DNA from: an uncultured beta proteobacterium
GTDB taxonomy: Bacteria; Pseudomonadota; Gammaproteobacteria; Burkholderiales; Burkholderiaceae_C
Assembly: GCA_903886275.1 (NCBI GenBank)
Contig: CAISLN010000128.1
Coordinates: forward strand, 1-64,000
Direction of reading: 5' to 3'
DNA: 64,000 nt
Position 1 is the first letter of the stretch, and each line of letters begins with the position of its first letter. Both the position numbers and the translations under genes were made by a program. Shown here piece by piece: positions 48,916 to 57,218 of this stretch. Below the pieces are notes generated by a model that ran no database searches, was not told the DNA's origin, and saw nothing but the letters and a program-made list of their open reading frames with translations.

Positions 48916-49359
48916 GTGACCGAAGTCGCTTTTCACTTTGGCGCGCCAGACCGGCTCGCCTACACCTGCAGGTTGCTGCGCAAGGCCACAGTCACGGGTG
49001 TGCGCCTGCAGGTGCGCAGCAGCCCAGATCTGTGTGGCGAGCTCGACATCGCGCTGTGGAACCTGGGCCCCACCGAATTCATCAGCCACTGCAACGCCAT
49101 GGCAACGCAAGCCCTGCGTTCGCGCTCTGCGGTCTTGCTGGTGGACGAGGCGGCAGAACTGGATGCCGACTTTTCCATACTGGTGAACTTAGCCGACGAT
49201 GTGCCGGACGGCTTTGAGCGGTTTGAGCGCGTCATCGAAATCGTCGGCACCGACGAGCAGGAGCGCAGCCTGGCGCGGCAACGCTGGAAGCATTACACCG
49301 CCCGCGGCTACACCATCACCCGACACGATCTGAAGCTGCGGGGCGCAGAGTCGCCATGA
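48916..49359 (+). CDS. holC: DNA polymerase III chi subunit
   Basis: 147 residues from GTG 48916 (VTEVAFHFGAPDRLAYTCRLLRKA). The chi pattern is clear: FHFGAPDRLAYTCRLLRKA, DIALWNLGPTEFISHC and VLLVDEAAELDADFSILVNLADDVPDGFERFERVIEIVG. Chi links the clamp loader to SSB. The position directly after pepA is the usual order. The track ORF starts within pepA and should be trimmed. Its TGA overlaps the next ATG (ATGA). Confidence 0.92.
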   Translation: MTEVAFHFGAPDRLAYTCRLLRKATVTGVRLQVRSSPDLCGELDIALWNLGPTEFISHCNAMATQALRSRSAVLLVDEAAELDADFSILVNLADDVPDGFERFERVIEIVGTDEQERSLARQRWKHYTARGYTITRHDLKLRGAESP

Positions 49360-49745
49360 ACAGCCGCCTGCCGCCACGCTACTTGCCCACGCTGACCGAG
49401 GTGGTCTATCCCAAGGGGCAAGACGCTAACGCAGAGGGTCACAAGCGGGAGCCGACTTTTGATCGGGAGCCTGCGCTCACGCCGGCACCTGCAGCGAAAC
49501 CCTTGGCAGTCGAACCTGACTCGGGTTCGCCGCCGGTGGCTTTGGCGCCCGACCTGCAGGCGCTGGTCCAGCAGATCACCAAGCGGATGCAGCCGCAACT
49601 AGAGGGCGAACTGCGCAGCATTGCCATGCAGTTTTTTGAAGCCCAGTTCAAGGCCTGCCTGCCTTCCTTGCAACTGCACATGGAAGCAGCCGTGCGCGAA
49701 GCACTGGATCAAGCGCTGGCGCAAACGCAAAATCGCAAAGATTGA
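49356..49745 (+). CDS. Hypothetical protein coupled to holC
   Basis: 129 residues. It has a low-complexity, proline/alanine-rich middle (LTPAPAAKPLAVEPDSGSPPVALAP) and a C-terminal helix region QALVQQITKRMQPQLEGELRSIAMQFFEAQFKACLPSLQLHMEAAVREALDQAL, likely coiled-coil. Similar short proteins follow holC in related betaproteobacteria, as I remember them, but no function is known to me. The 4-nt overlap with holC supports it being real. Confidence 0.7.
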   Translation: MNSRLPPRYLPTLTEVVYPKGQDANAEGHKREPTFDREPALTPAPAAKPLAVEPDSGSPPVALAPDLQALVQQITKRMQPQLEGELRSIAMQFFEAQFKACLPSLQLHMEAAVREALDQALAQTQNRKD

Positions 49746-49806
49746 TGCAAGAGAATATGGATCTGGGTCAAAACAGCCCCAGCTTGCTGCTAGAATACGA
49801 GGCTCT

Positions 49807-49896
49807 GGAGCGGTGGATGAGTGGTTTAAGTCACACGCCTGGAAAGCGTGCGTGGGGTTAAACCCACCGCGGGTTCGAATCCCGCCTGCTCCGCCA
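49807..49896 (+). tRNA. tRNA-Ser (anticodon GGA)
   Basis: A 90-nt sequence starts GGAGCGGTGGATGAGTGG, has anticodon loop CTGGAAA (GGA), a long variable arm GTGGGGTTAAACCCAC, T-loop GGGTTCGAATCCC, and acceptor CTGCTCC-G-CCA with encoded CCA. The long variable arm identifies a class II (Ser) tRNA. It is followed by a strong terminator. Confidence 0.96.
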
Positions 49897-49906
49897 GTAA
49901 GTAAGT

Positions 49907-49932
49907 AAAAATGCCCCTTCGGGGGCATTTTT
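49907..49932 (+). terminator. Terminator after tRNA-Ser
   Basis: AAAAATGCCCC-TTCG-GGGGCATTTTT is a perfect 11-bp stem with a UUCG-type tetraloop. The A/T flanks allow termination in both directions. Confidence 0.92.
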
Positions 49933-50186
49933 CGTTGTGCGACCATGAAGGTCCCCGCCGATTTATTAACGAGCTGCTTGCGACTATTTTGGGGCGATCA
50001 AGGGTGGGTGGCCTGAGCAATCCACATTTGTTCTAGGTAAGCCGGTAATTCAGCCGCCGGTTGGAAGGCGACATCTATTGTGACGCGTGGGATATGCGCA
50101 ATAAATGTTGAAGCATGGAGTCTCAATATTTGCCGTATCAATCTGTAGATATATACAAGTCGTCAACTTCAGAAAAAAGGTGTTCC

Positions 50187-50603
50187 ATGGCCATCGACGT
50201 AACCGTCCTAGCTGCAGAGGCTGCAAAAATCGGACTTAACCCTGCTGGCTATTTGCTCAGGCAAATTGTTGAAGCCACTTTAAAAAAAGTTGCACAAGCA
50301 AATGATGCATCTCCCAAGGATCTGTTGACTCTGCGCGATGACGCTGAAAGGCAGGAGTTGCAAATGCGAATGGCGGAAGCGCATGCCCGTGTGGCGCAAG
50401 AGGTTGCAATTGCAAGGCGTATCGAAACCGCAGAAGAAGTCGATATAGAAGAATCTTATGACTACAGTGGCGAAGGCCATGTGGGTGCCAATGCTGATGG
50501 CGCCGGTATGTCGTTGGGAACAGGTGGCTCCGGGCGTCGCGTAAGCCAACGCGTGTTTAAATTTCGCGGAAATACAAGTGTGACATTGCCAGTAGTGCCA
50601 TAG
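50187..50603 (+). CDS. Hypothetical protein, 138 residues
   Basis: ATG at 50187 follows an AAAAAAGG site; the track start at 50115 adds a non-conserved-looking head. The protein begins MAIDVTVLAAEAAKIGLNPAGYLLRQIVEATLKKVAQ, has a charged helical middle (DAERQELQMRMAEAHARVAQEVAIARRIE) likely forming a coiled coil, an acidic patch EEVDIEESYDY, and a glycine/serine-rich end (GEGHVGANADGAGMSLGTGGSG). No signal or membrane segment. GC is lower than the chromosome norm here, suggesting transfer. I do not recognise a family. It converges with the histidine kinase gene. Confidence 0.6.
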   Translation: MAIDVTVLAAEAAKIGLNPAGYLLRQIVEATLKKVAQANDASPKDLLTLRDDAERQELQMRMAEAHARVAQEVAIARRIETAEEVDIEESYDYSGEGHVGANADGAGMSLGTGGSGRRVSQRVFKFRGNTSVTLPVVP

Positions 50604-50636
50604 ATGGAATTCAACTGGATTAAAAAAGGGTTTAAA

Positions 50637-51965
50637 TCATGCCGCTTTGGGTAGCCTGATTTCTACTTCCAAACCACCTTCCGGGTGGTTGCGCAAGAAA
50701 ATTAGACCGCCGTGGGAACGAATAATGTTTCTGGATATTCCGAGCCCCAAACCTGTGCCATTTTCATTGACTTCTCTACCGTTATTTAGCCGAACATGGG
50801 GATCAAAAACCCTATCAAAATCTGCTTCAGGGATGCCTCGTCCAAAGTCACGAACCAGCAGGTGGACAAAGCCTGCTTTCAAAAAGGACATGATGAGTAC
50901 ACGCCCACCGTACAAAATGCCGTTGTCAATAATGTTGCCAACGGCGCGCTCGATGGCGCGGGGTCGCGCCCAAATGGAGGCAACTTCCAGTTCCGTTTCC
51001 ACTTGAGCGCGAAGGTAGATGGGCCGCTTTGCCAAGCGCTCCACCATTTTGTCAAGCCGCACCACAGCGGCATTTTCGTGCGGCTCACCATTGCGCAAAC
51101 TGTCCAAGGCCGAGCCCACCATGTTTTGCAGCTCGTCCAAGTCCTCAGCAAATGATTGCTGTTGCTGCGAATCCTCGAGCATCTCTGTGCGCAGCATCAA
51201 GCGCGTGATGGGTGTTTTGAGCCCATGTGATATTTCCATAAATAATTGAGTTCTATCGAACATGCCTTGCACCTTCGCATCCATTTGCTGTAGTTGCAGT
51301 GCGCGGTAATTTTGCTGCTGTGCATCGACTTTAATAACCAGCAACAAAATATACAGCATGCCCATAAATATGGGAATCTTGACTGTGTATGAAAAAATCA
51401 CGGATAGGAGAACTGGGATGGTAATTTGATCGGGCCAGAAGATATGCATCAATAACGCAACTACATAACCAATCCCACTTTTGGCGACTGTCAGTAATAA
51501 TATATCTTGCCACCGTATAATCAGCAAGTTGCGACGCAAGGCCCACCGATGCACCAAGACCCCAGCTGCCACATAACAGATTCCTTCAAAAGCGCTAATC
51601 AGCGCCAAATTGGCACCGCCAAATTGAACGCGCGCCAAGAAGGTCAGCGCAAAGGCAATCAGCCCACCCGGCCAGCCACCCAAAACGCCCACGATAAATA
51701 GCAACTCGACGCGGATGTAGGGCTTAACCGGAACCATGATGAACTGAGCGACCAAGGCAGTCATAAAGTACCCGCTTATCCCCATGACGATGCCGTACCA
51801 AATTTTATTCAGAGGCTTGTAGGGGTTGAAGCCGCGCATGCTCATCAGCGTCAATGCAAAAACACCCATCAGTGCAATCATTTGCAGAATGAGCAAGGGG
51901 AATTGTGCAAGCTGACCTTGAAATGCGCCAACCATGTACGAGAGCCAATCGTCTGTTTTATGCAT
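50637..51965 (-). CDS. Orphan membrane sensor histidine kinase
   Basis: 442 residues from ATG 51965. The N-terminal half has about six hydrophobic helices and resembles 5TM-type (LytS/YpdA-like) sensor regions (FIVGVLGGWPGGLIAFALTFLARVQFGG). A helical linker follows, then the H-box EISHGLKTPITRLML with the phospho-acceptor histidine, N-box NIIDNGILYGG, DFGRGIPEADFDRVFDPHVR and GTGLGLGISRNIIRSHGG. All catalytic parts are present, so it should be active. No response regulator gene is adjacent. AT-rich compared with the core genome. Signal unknown. Confidence 0.85.
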   Translation of the reverse strand: MHKTDDWLSYMVGAFQGQLAQFPLLILQMIALMGVFALTLMSMRGFNPYKPLNKIWYGIVMGISGYFMTALVAQFIMVPVKPYIRVELLFIVGVLGGWPGGLIAFALTFLARVQFGGANLALISAFEGICYVAAGVLVHRWALRRNLLIIRWQDILLLTVAKSGIGYVVALLMHIFWPDQITIPVLLSVIFSYTVKIPIFMGMLYILLLVIKVDAQQQNYRALQLQQMDAKVQGMFDRTQLFMEISHGLKTPITRLMLRTEMLEDSQQQQSFAEDLDELQNMVGSALDSLRNGEPHENAAVVRLDKMVERLAKRPIYLRAQVETELEVASIWARPRAIERAVGNIIDNGILYGGRVLIMSFLKAGFVHLLVRDFGRGIPEADFDRVFDPHVRLNNGREVNENGTGLGLGISRNIIRSHGGLIFLRNHPEGGLEVEIRLPKAA

Positions 51966-52484
51966 GGGCAACTAGGGCTTGCCGGCGAGCACCGAAATGG
52001 CTGGACATTGAACGGCTAGGATGTGGGGGGACACTGAACAAACCAAACATAAAACTCCATAAACTGTGTCGAAACGCAAGACCCGGCGAGCCAGCCAATA
52101 ATCGAACGGAATTGAGGGGCCAGAGAGACACCTTGGAGGGGTATAGGTGGTCGATTGATTTGGGCCGGCAAGGATTGCATTCGGGCGGACAATCGCGCCC
52201 AAGAAAATAGCCCGTCAACAACGAGGCCAAAGCCCAAGGACCGCGACGTCCAACCAATGGATGAAACCTGGCAAAGCGCACAGAGCGAGTGGGTGGCGCG
52301 CTCGTTGCCCATGGCAGCGTGGCCACAGGTTATGACGCAGATTCATGCAGCGCGTCAGGCGAGAGGGGCGGCGGCAACTTTTAAATCGGTATACCTTGCG
52401 CCGCGAGGCCTTGCACTTCGGATTTGGTGCCGCCCTGCCAATAGAATGAACCCCCAGCGGCACATAAGCCTTGAGGGAGCGTAA
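51966..52484. other. 519-base stretch without a supported gene
   Basis: It separates the kinase gene from the helicase-nuclease unit. The overlapping minus-strand ORFs (76-122 codons) and plus-strand ORF at 52155 have no recognisable motif and compete with each other in the same bases, which is typical of non-coding DNA. It must contain the divergent promoters. I see no hairpin array or CRISPR-like repeats. Confidence 0.5.
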
Positions 52485-52586
52485 ATGCGTGTTTTTGTCT
52501 TGCCATTGGGCGGGTTTTGCGGAATTTCAACGGCGCGTGACGCCGTCCTCGCATGGGCGCGGCTTATTGGCTCGCCTGCACAATGA
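52485..52586 (+). CDS. Possible 33-residue upstream ORF coupled to the helicase-nuclease gene
   Basis: ATG at 52485 is preceded by a good GAGGGAG ribosome binding site. It reads MRVFVLPLGGFCGISTARDA and 13 more residues, and ends with TGA overlapping the ATG of the large gene (ATGA at 52583-52586). Too short for the ORF track. The arrangement looks like translational coupling of a leader or small partner to the 1514-residue protein. No family recognised. Confidence 0.4.
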   Translation: MRVFVLPLGGFCGISTARDAVLAWARLIGSPAQ

Positions 52587-55500
52587 GTGGACTTTCCGAC
52601 CTATTGGTCAATTTGCTGGACTACGTGGTAGAGCAGTCCAAAGATATCGATCCCAATGGCTTCAAGCTCACGGGTACCCATGAATTTGTACGCTATCAGA
52701 CCAGCCTGCAGGGCCTGCCGGGCGTGGACTTCGACAAGAAGGTCGAAGGTGACCACATCTGGATGCGCGTTGAGCGATTGACCGAAATTGCGCCGCCGCC
52801 TCTCCAACCCCAAGAACTGCAGCGCTTCTTTACGATATCAAACAGTCCCAGCGGGCCCGAGCCGTCCATCAATGAGGCGGCACTGAGCCACAGCATCGCC
52901 ACAGACTGCGCAAAGCGCACCGAGTCTGAAGCGCAGTGCCTGGCCAATGCCCGGCGCACAGGGGTCAGAGAAACGTTTGCGCAGTACAAGCCAAGCTGGC
53001 TTGCGTGGGCGCAAGGGGAGCGGCCCAGGCGAGTCGCCATAGGGCTGTATGGTGAGTTGTTTTCCCTGAAGCACCAAATGGAAGCCCAAGAGACCGCCAA
53101 GCCCCATGAACTGGTCTGGGGCATGGGGATTACCTCCTGGAAGATTGCGAGTGAAGGGCGCAGCGTCGATTTTCAATACCCGTTGATTACGCAGGCCATG
53201 GAGCTCTCCATCGAAGACCAGACCATGGCCATGGTCTTGAGCCCAAGGGCGGTCAACCCCCGGTTTGAGTTTGATGCGTTTTCTGCTTGCAATGTACCTG
53301 GCACCCCGGAGGTCGAAAGGGCATGCAAGGATGCGCTGGCAAAAAATCCGGATGCGCAAATTACGCCTTTTGACAGGGCCAGCGTTGAGCCGCTGCTGCG
53401 ATTGGTTGCCGGCAGCCTGCACGAGCGCGGGAAATTTTTGTCTGGCCAGGACCAGCCATTGGCCGCCACCGAAGACCTGGTCGTCACCGATGCCTGGGTG
53501 ATTGTGTCGCGTCCACGTCCCAACAATTACCTCCTGGAAGACATTGAGCGTTTGAAGGGACGCATCAAGGGTGGGGCCCTTATTCCGGCGGGATGCCTGG
53601 CGTTGGTGACGCCGCCGCTGGACCATGCCGTCGACTTTCAACCCATCGCGTTCAGGGGCTTGTCGGGCATGCGCGCTGGCATCGCAGGCTCAGCGCCGCA
53701 AGAACTGTATTTCCCCCTGCCGTACAACCACGAGCAGGTCACCATCGTCGAGCAGTTGGAGCGCTCGGACGGAATGACGGTCCAAGGCCCACCGGGCACC
53801 GGCAAGACCCACACCATTGCCAACATTGTTTGCCATTACCTGGCAACTGGACGAAAGGTGCTGGTCACCTCCAAGGGCGAGCAGGCCCTGGAGGTTTTGC
53901 AATCCAAGATTCCCCCCGAAGTGCGCCCACTGACGGTTGCGCTTATTTCGGGCGACAGGGAAGGGATGCGGCAGTTTCAGCAGGCGATTGAAACCATCAT
54001 CCACAACGTCTCGCAGCTCAACCCAGAGGTTTCGCGCACGGAAATTGCGCGCCTTTTGAGCGCGATAGACCGGGCCCATGCAGAACTCGCCACGCTTGAC
54101 AAGCGGGTGGACGACATCGCGATGTCGCAGTTGTCAGACCTTGAAGTGGACGGCGTGACCATGCGTGCGCAGAAAATGGCGGAGCTGGTGGTGCAAGGCA
54201 AGGCCCGTCATGCCTGGTTTGACGATGTCCTGTCACTGGACGCGCAGCATGCGCCGCCGGTTGCGGCCTCAGAAGTCGCACAGGCCAGAGAGGCGCGACG
54301 CCGCATAGGGGCGGACTTGGCGTACGTGAATGCCAAGATTCCCGCCAGTGCCACTTTGTTGCCCGCTGCCGAAATGGAAATCCTGCACAACGTGCTGGTC
54401 AGCATTCGGGAAATGGAAGAAACCGAGGCAAGAGGCGGATTGCTTTCATTGCGGGCAAGCACCCCTGAAGTGCTGGCCGAGGTCCGCAAGTTGTTAACGG
54501 CTGTCGAAGAAGCGGCCGCACTGGCCCGTGAGTTGGAGCAAACCGGCGCACTGTGGACCTTTGACTTGCGCAGGAAGTGCCGACAAAGTGACTTCGACAG
54601 TGAGCGCAAGGCCCTGGAAGCGCTGTTCGATGAAATGCAGGCCTTGATAGAGGCCCGCGCAAACTTCCTTATTCGGCCGGTCGAAGTGACGCCGGACGCC
54701 ATTGGCCTGACCAAGTTCCGCGAGGCGCTGCATCGCGCAAGTGAGACCGGTAAGCCCTTTGGCCTGATGTCATTCGGGGCGAGCAACATCAAGGCCCTTG
54801 TTCAAGAGGTCCGAGTCGCTGGACTGGCGCCGGCAAGCACTGGGGATTGGCAGCATGTGCTGGATTACGCCAAGCTGCATGACCGGGTGCTGTCCTTCAG
54901 TGCCAGGTGGAACCAGTTTGCCGACCTGTTGTCTATTCCCAGGGTGAGCGGTGGCGTGCAAGCCCTGCGCGGGATTGAGCTCACCACGGTGGCTGCGCGC
55001 AAGGCGCATTGCCTGGCCACCCACCATGACGTGCATCTGCCCTTGTTGGCCGAGCGTGTATTTGCCAAGGCGCCGAGCGCGCAGCTGCAAGGGACCTCGG
55101 CCGAGATCCTCTCGGTAAGAGAGCACTTGCGGGCGCATTTGACGCGTGCGGAACTTGCCAAAGCGGCAACCCAGCTTGCCACCTTGCAGGAAAAATTGGC
55201 GGGCACAGGGGGGCAGGTCAGCGATGCACTTCGCAGCTTCGCCCACGAGACGCTGGGCAACAGCGATTGGCCGGTGCAGAGGGTGGTGGCAAGGTATGCA
55301 GAATTGCTCAGCGAGGTGCGCCGCATTGAGGCCCTGTTGCCCGACATGCAGACCATCCTCCATTTGTCAAAAGCCTTCCGCCTTGCCGGTGCGGAAAAAT
55401 TCGCGGTGCGCGTCACGCAATGCCCCGTTGGCGCTTCGGGCGAAGACAGCGTTTTGCCCCTTTCTTGGCGCGACGCCTGGAACTGGGCAAGGGTTCAATC

Positions 55501-57127
55501 GCACTTGGACAAGATCGAGGCGCGTGAGGAATTGCTGACGCTGGCCAGCCGCCGCCGTGAGCTGGAGGCCGGCCTGGCCAAGCTTTACGAAAACATGGTG
55601 TCCAAGTCGGCCTGGTTGATGACCAAGACGAGCGCATCGCCCAAGGTGCTCTCGGCGCTGGAGACCTACAAGACCGCGATTCGCCGCATTGGGCAGGGCA
55701 CCGGATCGAATGCCACCCGCCATAGACGTGACGCCCAGCGCGCCATGGAGGATGCCCAAGGGGCAGTTCCTTGCTGGATCATGAGCCACAACAAGGTGTC
55801 TGAAACCCTGCCCGCGCTCTTGGGCAGCTTCGATTTGGTGGTGGTGGATGAAGCCAGCCAGTCCGACCTGTGGGCCCTGCCGGCGGTGTTGCGCGGCAAG
55901 AAGATATTGGTGGTGGGCGATGACAAGCAGGTCTCTCCCGACGGCAGCTTTATCGCTGCAACCCACATTCAGTCCCTCAAAGACCGGTACCTGGCCCATC
56001 AGCCCTATTCGGCGGTCCTCACGCCTGAGAAGTCGCTCTACGACATTGCGTCCACCGTATTTGCCGCCCAAAAGGTCATGCTCAGGGAGCACTTTCGCTG
56101 CGTGCCGGCCATCATCGCTTACAGCAACCAGTTCTACGACGGGTTCATGCAGCCGCTGCGCATCCCCAAGGAGTCTGAGCGCATAGACCCGCCGCTGGTG
56201 GATATCTATGTCCCGTCGGGCAACCGCAACAACAAGGACATCAATCGCCCTGAAGCGCAGGCCATCGCCGACGAAATCACTGCCATTCTCCACAATAAGA
56301 AATTGGCCAACAGAACCCTGGGCGTTGTGTCGCTCTTGGGCCCCGACCAGGCCAAATATATTGACACTCTGGTGCGCTCGCGCTGCGATGCGGCGGAGCT
56401 GATGCGGCGCAAATTCGAATGTGGCGATGCCCGCGTGTTTCAGGGCAGCGAACGCGACATCATGTTTTTGTCGATGGTGGTGGACCCCAATAATTGCAGG
56501 GCAGCCTCTGGCAATACCGCCGAACAGCGTTTCAATGTGGCGGGCAGCCGGGCGCGTGACCGCATGTACCTGGTGCGCTCGGTGAAGCTGAGCGACCTGT
56601 CCCACTTGGACTTGCGCGCCGGCCTGTTGGGGCACTTCAGCAAACCGTCCGAGGGCACATTGGAAGACAACAAAAACCTGATCGACCTGTGCGAGTCCGG
56701 GTTTGAGAAGCAGGTCTACAGCGCGTTGGTGGACCAGGGTTACCGCGTCATCCCGCAGGTGAAGGCCGGAGCCTTTCGCATCGACATGGTGGTCGAAGGC
56801 GAGCGCGACGCCAGGCTGGCCATTGAATGCGACGGCGACGCGTTCCACGGCCCGGACCGCTGGGCCGCCGACATGGGCCGTCAACGCGTGCTGGAACGCG
56901 CTGGCTGGACCTTTTGGCGCTGCTTCGCGTCCACCTGGTCTTTGCGCCGGGAGGAAGTGATGCAAGAGCTGTTGCAGCGGCTGGGTGCCATGGGCATTGA
57001 GCCACTCGGCACGCTGGAGAAGACCCCCTCCCCGGTGGAGTACCGCGAATGGTCACCGCCGCCCAAGGCGCAAGGGCCAGACCACGCCAGAGACCTATTG
57101 GAGCAGGCGGTTTTGACGGCCATGTAA
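52583..57127 (+). CDS. SF1 helicase with C-terminal PD-(D/E)XK-like nuclease domain
   Basis: 1514 residues from ATG 52583, coupled to a short upstream ORF; the track start at 52553 is alternative. After a 390-residue N-terminal region of unknown fold comes Walker A GPPGTGKTHT (402-411). A 670-residue, largely helical insertion separates it from Walker B VVVDEASQSDLW (Asp1089-Glu1090), then GDDKQVSPDG, REHFRCVPAIIAYSN, FQGSERDIMFLSMV and QRFNVAGSRARDRMYLV, the SF1 (Upf1-like) series. The C-terminus ESGFEKQVYSALVDQGYRVIPQV...RIDMVV...LAIECDGDAFHG (Asp1401, Glu1415, Asp1417) is a DUF559/Vsr-like nuclease. Probable DNA or RNA restriction function, inferred. Single-gene unit with its own terminator side. 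Confidence 0.85.
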   Translation: MSGLSDLLVNLLDYVVEQSKDIDPNGFKLTGTHEFVRYQTSLQGLPGVDFDKKVEGDHIWMRVERLTEIAPPPLQPQELQRFFTISNSPSGPEPSINEAALSHSIATDCAKRTESEAQCLANARRTGVRETFAQYKPSWLAWAQGERPRRVAIGLYGELFSLKHQMEAQETAKPHELVWGMGITSWKIASEGRSVDFQYPLITQAMELSIEDQTMAMVLSPRAVNPRFEFDAFSACNVPGTPEVERACKDALAKNPDAQITPFDRASVEPLLRLVAGSLHERGKFLSGQDQPLAATEDLVVTDAWVIVSRPRPNNYLLEDIERLKGRIKGGALIPAGCLALVTPPLDHAVDFQPIAFRGLSGMRAGIAGSAPQELYFPLPYNHEQVTIVEQLERSDGMTVQGPPGTGKTHTIANIVCHYLATGRKVLVTSKGEQALEVLQSKIPPEVRPLTVALISGDREGMRQFQQAIETIIHNVSQLNPEVSRTEIARLLSAIDRAHAELATLDKRVDDIAMSQLSDLEVDGVTMRAQKMAELVVQGKARHAWFDDVLSLDAQHAPPVAASEVAQAREARRRIGADLAYVNAKIPASATLLPAAEMEILHNVLVSIREMEETEARGGLLSLRASTPEVLAEVRKLLTAVEEAAALARELEQTGALWTFDLRRKCRQSDFDSERKALEALFDEMQALIEARANFLIRPVEVTPDAIGLTKFREALHRASETGKPFGLMSFGASNIKALVQEVRVAGLAPASTGDWQHVLDYAKLHDRVLSFSARWNQFADLLSIPRVSGGVQALRGIELTTVAARKAHCLATHHDVHLPLLAERVFAKAPSAQLQGTSAEILSVREHLRAHLTRAELAKAATQLATLQEKLAGTGGQVSDALRSFAHETLGNSDWPVQRVVARYAELLSEVRRIEALLPDMQTILHLSKAFRLAGAEKFAVRVTQCPVGASGEDSVLPLSWRDAWNWARVQSHLDKIEAREELLTLASRRRELEAGLAKLYENMVSKSAWLMTKTSASPKVLSALETYKTAIRRIGQGTGSNATRHRRDAQRAMEDAQGAVPCWIMSHNKVSETLPALLGSFDLVVVDEASQSDLWALPAVLRGKKILVVGDDKQVSPDGSFIAATHIQSLKDRYLAHQPYSAVLTPEKSLYDIASTVFAAQKVMLREHFRCVPAIIAYSNQFYDGFMQPLRIPKESERIDPPLVDIYVPSGNRNNKDINRPEAQAIADEITAILHNKKLANRTLGVVSLLGPDQAKYIDTLVRSRCDAAELMRRKFECGDARVFQGSERDIMFLSMVVDPNNCRAASGNTAEQRFNVAGSRARDRMYLVRSVKLSDLSHLDLRAGLLGHFSKPSEGTLEDNKNLIDLCESGFEKQVYSALVDQGYRVIPQVKAGAFRIDMVVEGERDARLAIECDGDAFHGPDRWAADMGRQRVLERAGWTFWRCFASTWSLRREEVMQELLQRLGAMGIEPLGTLEKTPSPVEYREWSPPPKAQGPDHARDLLEQAVLTAM

Positions 57128-57168
57128 GGGCTGGGTCCAACGCATTGGCACCAACACAACATCGGGCC

Positions 57169-57196
57169 CAAAAAAAACCCAGCCGCGGCTGGGTTT
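57169..57196 (-). terminator. Terminator of the NfeD-SPFH operon
   Basis: AAACCCAGCCGCGGCTGGGTTT is a perfect 22-base palindrome. On the minus strand it is followed by a run of eight T, so it ends the minus-strand operon; the plus strand has only a short T-run. Confidence 0.9.
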
Positions 57197-57218
57197 AATC
57201 GATCGCTTGTAGCGCTTG

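Noticed and set aside
51958-52326. 122-codon minus-strand ORF before the helicase-nuclease
   Set aside because: Overlaps other frames, has no ribosome binding site or motif, and has a proline/serine/arginine-rich composition typical of non-coding frames.
55367-56965. 532-codon minus-strand ORF inside the helicase-nuclease gene
   Set aside because: Antisense of the SF1 motifs; no recognisable domain.
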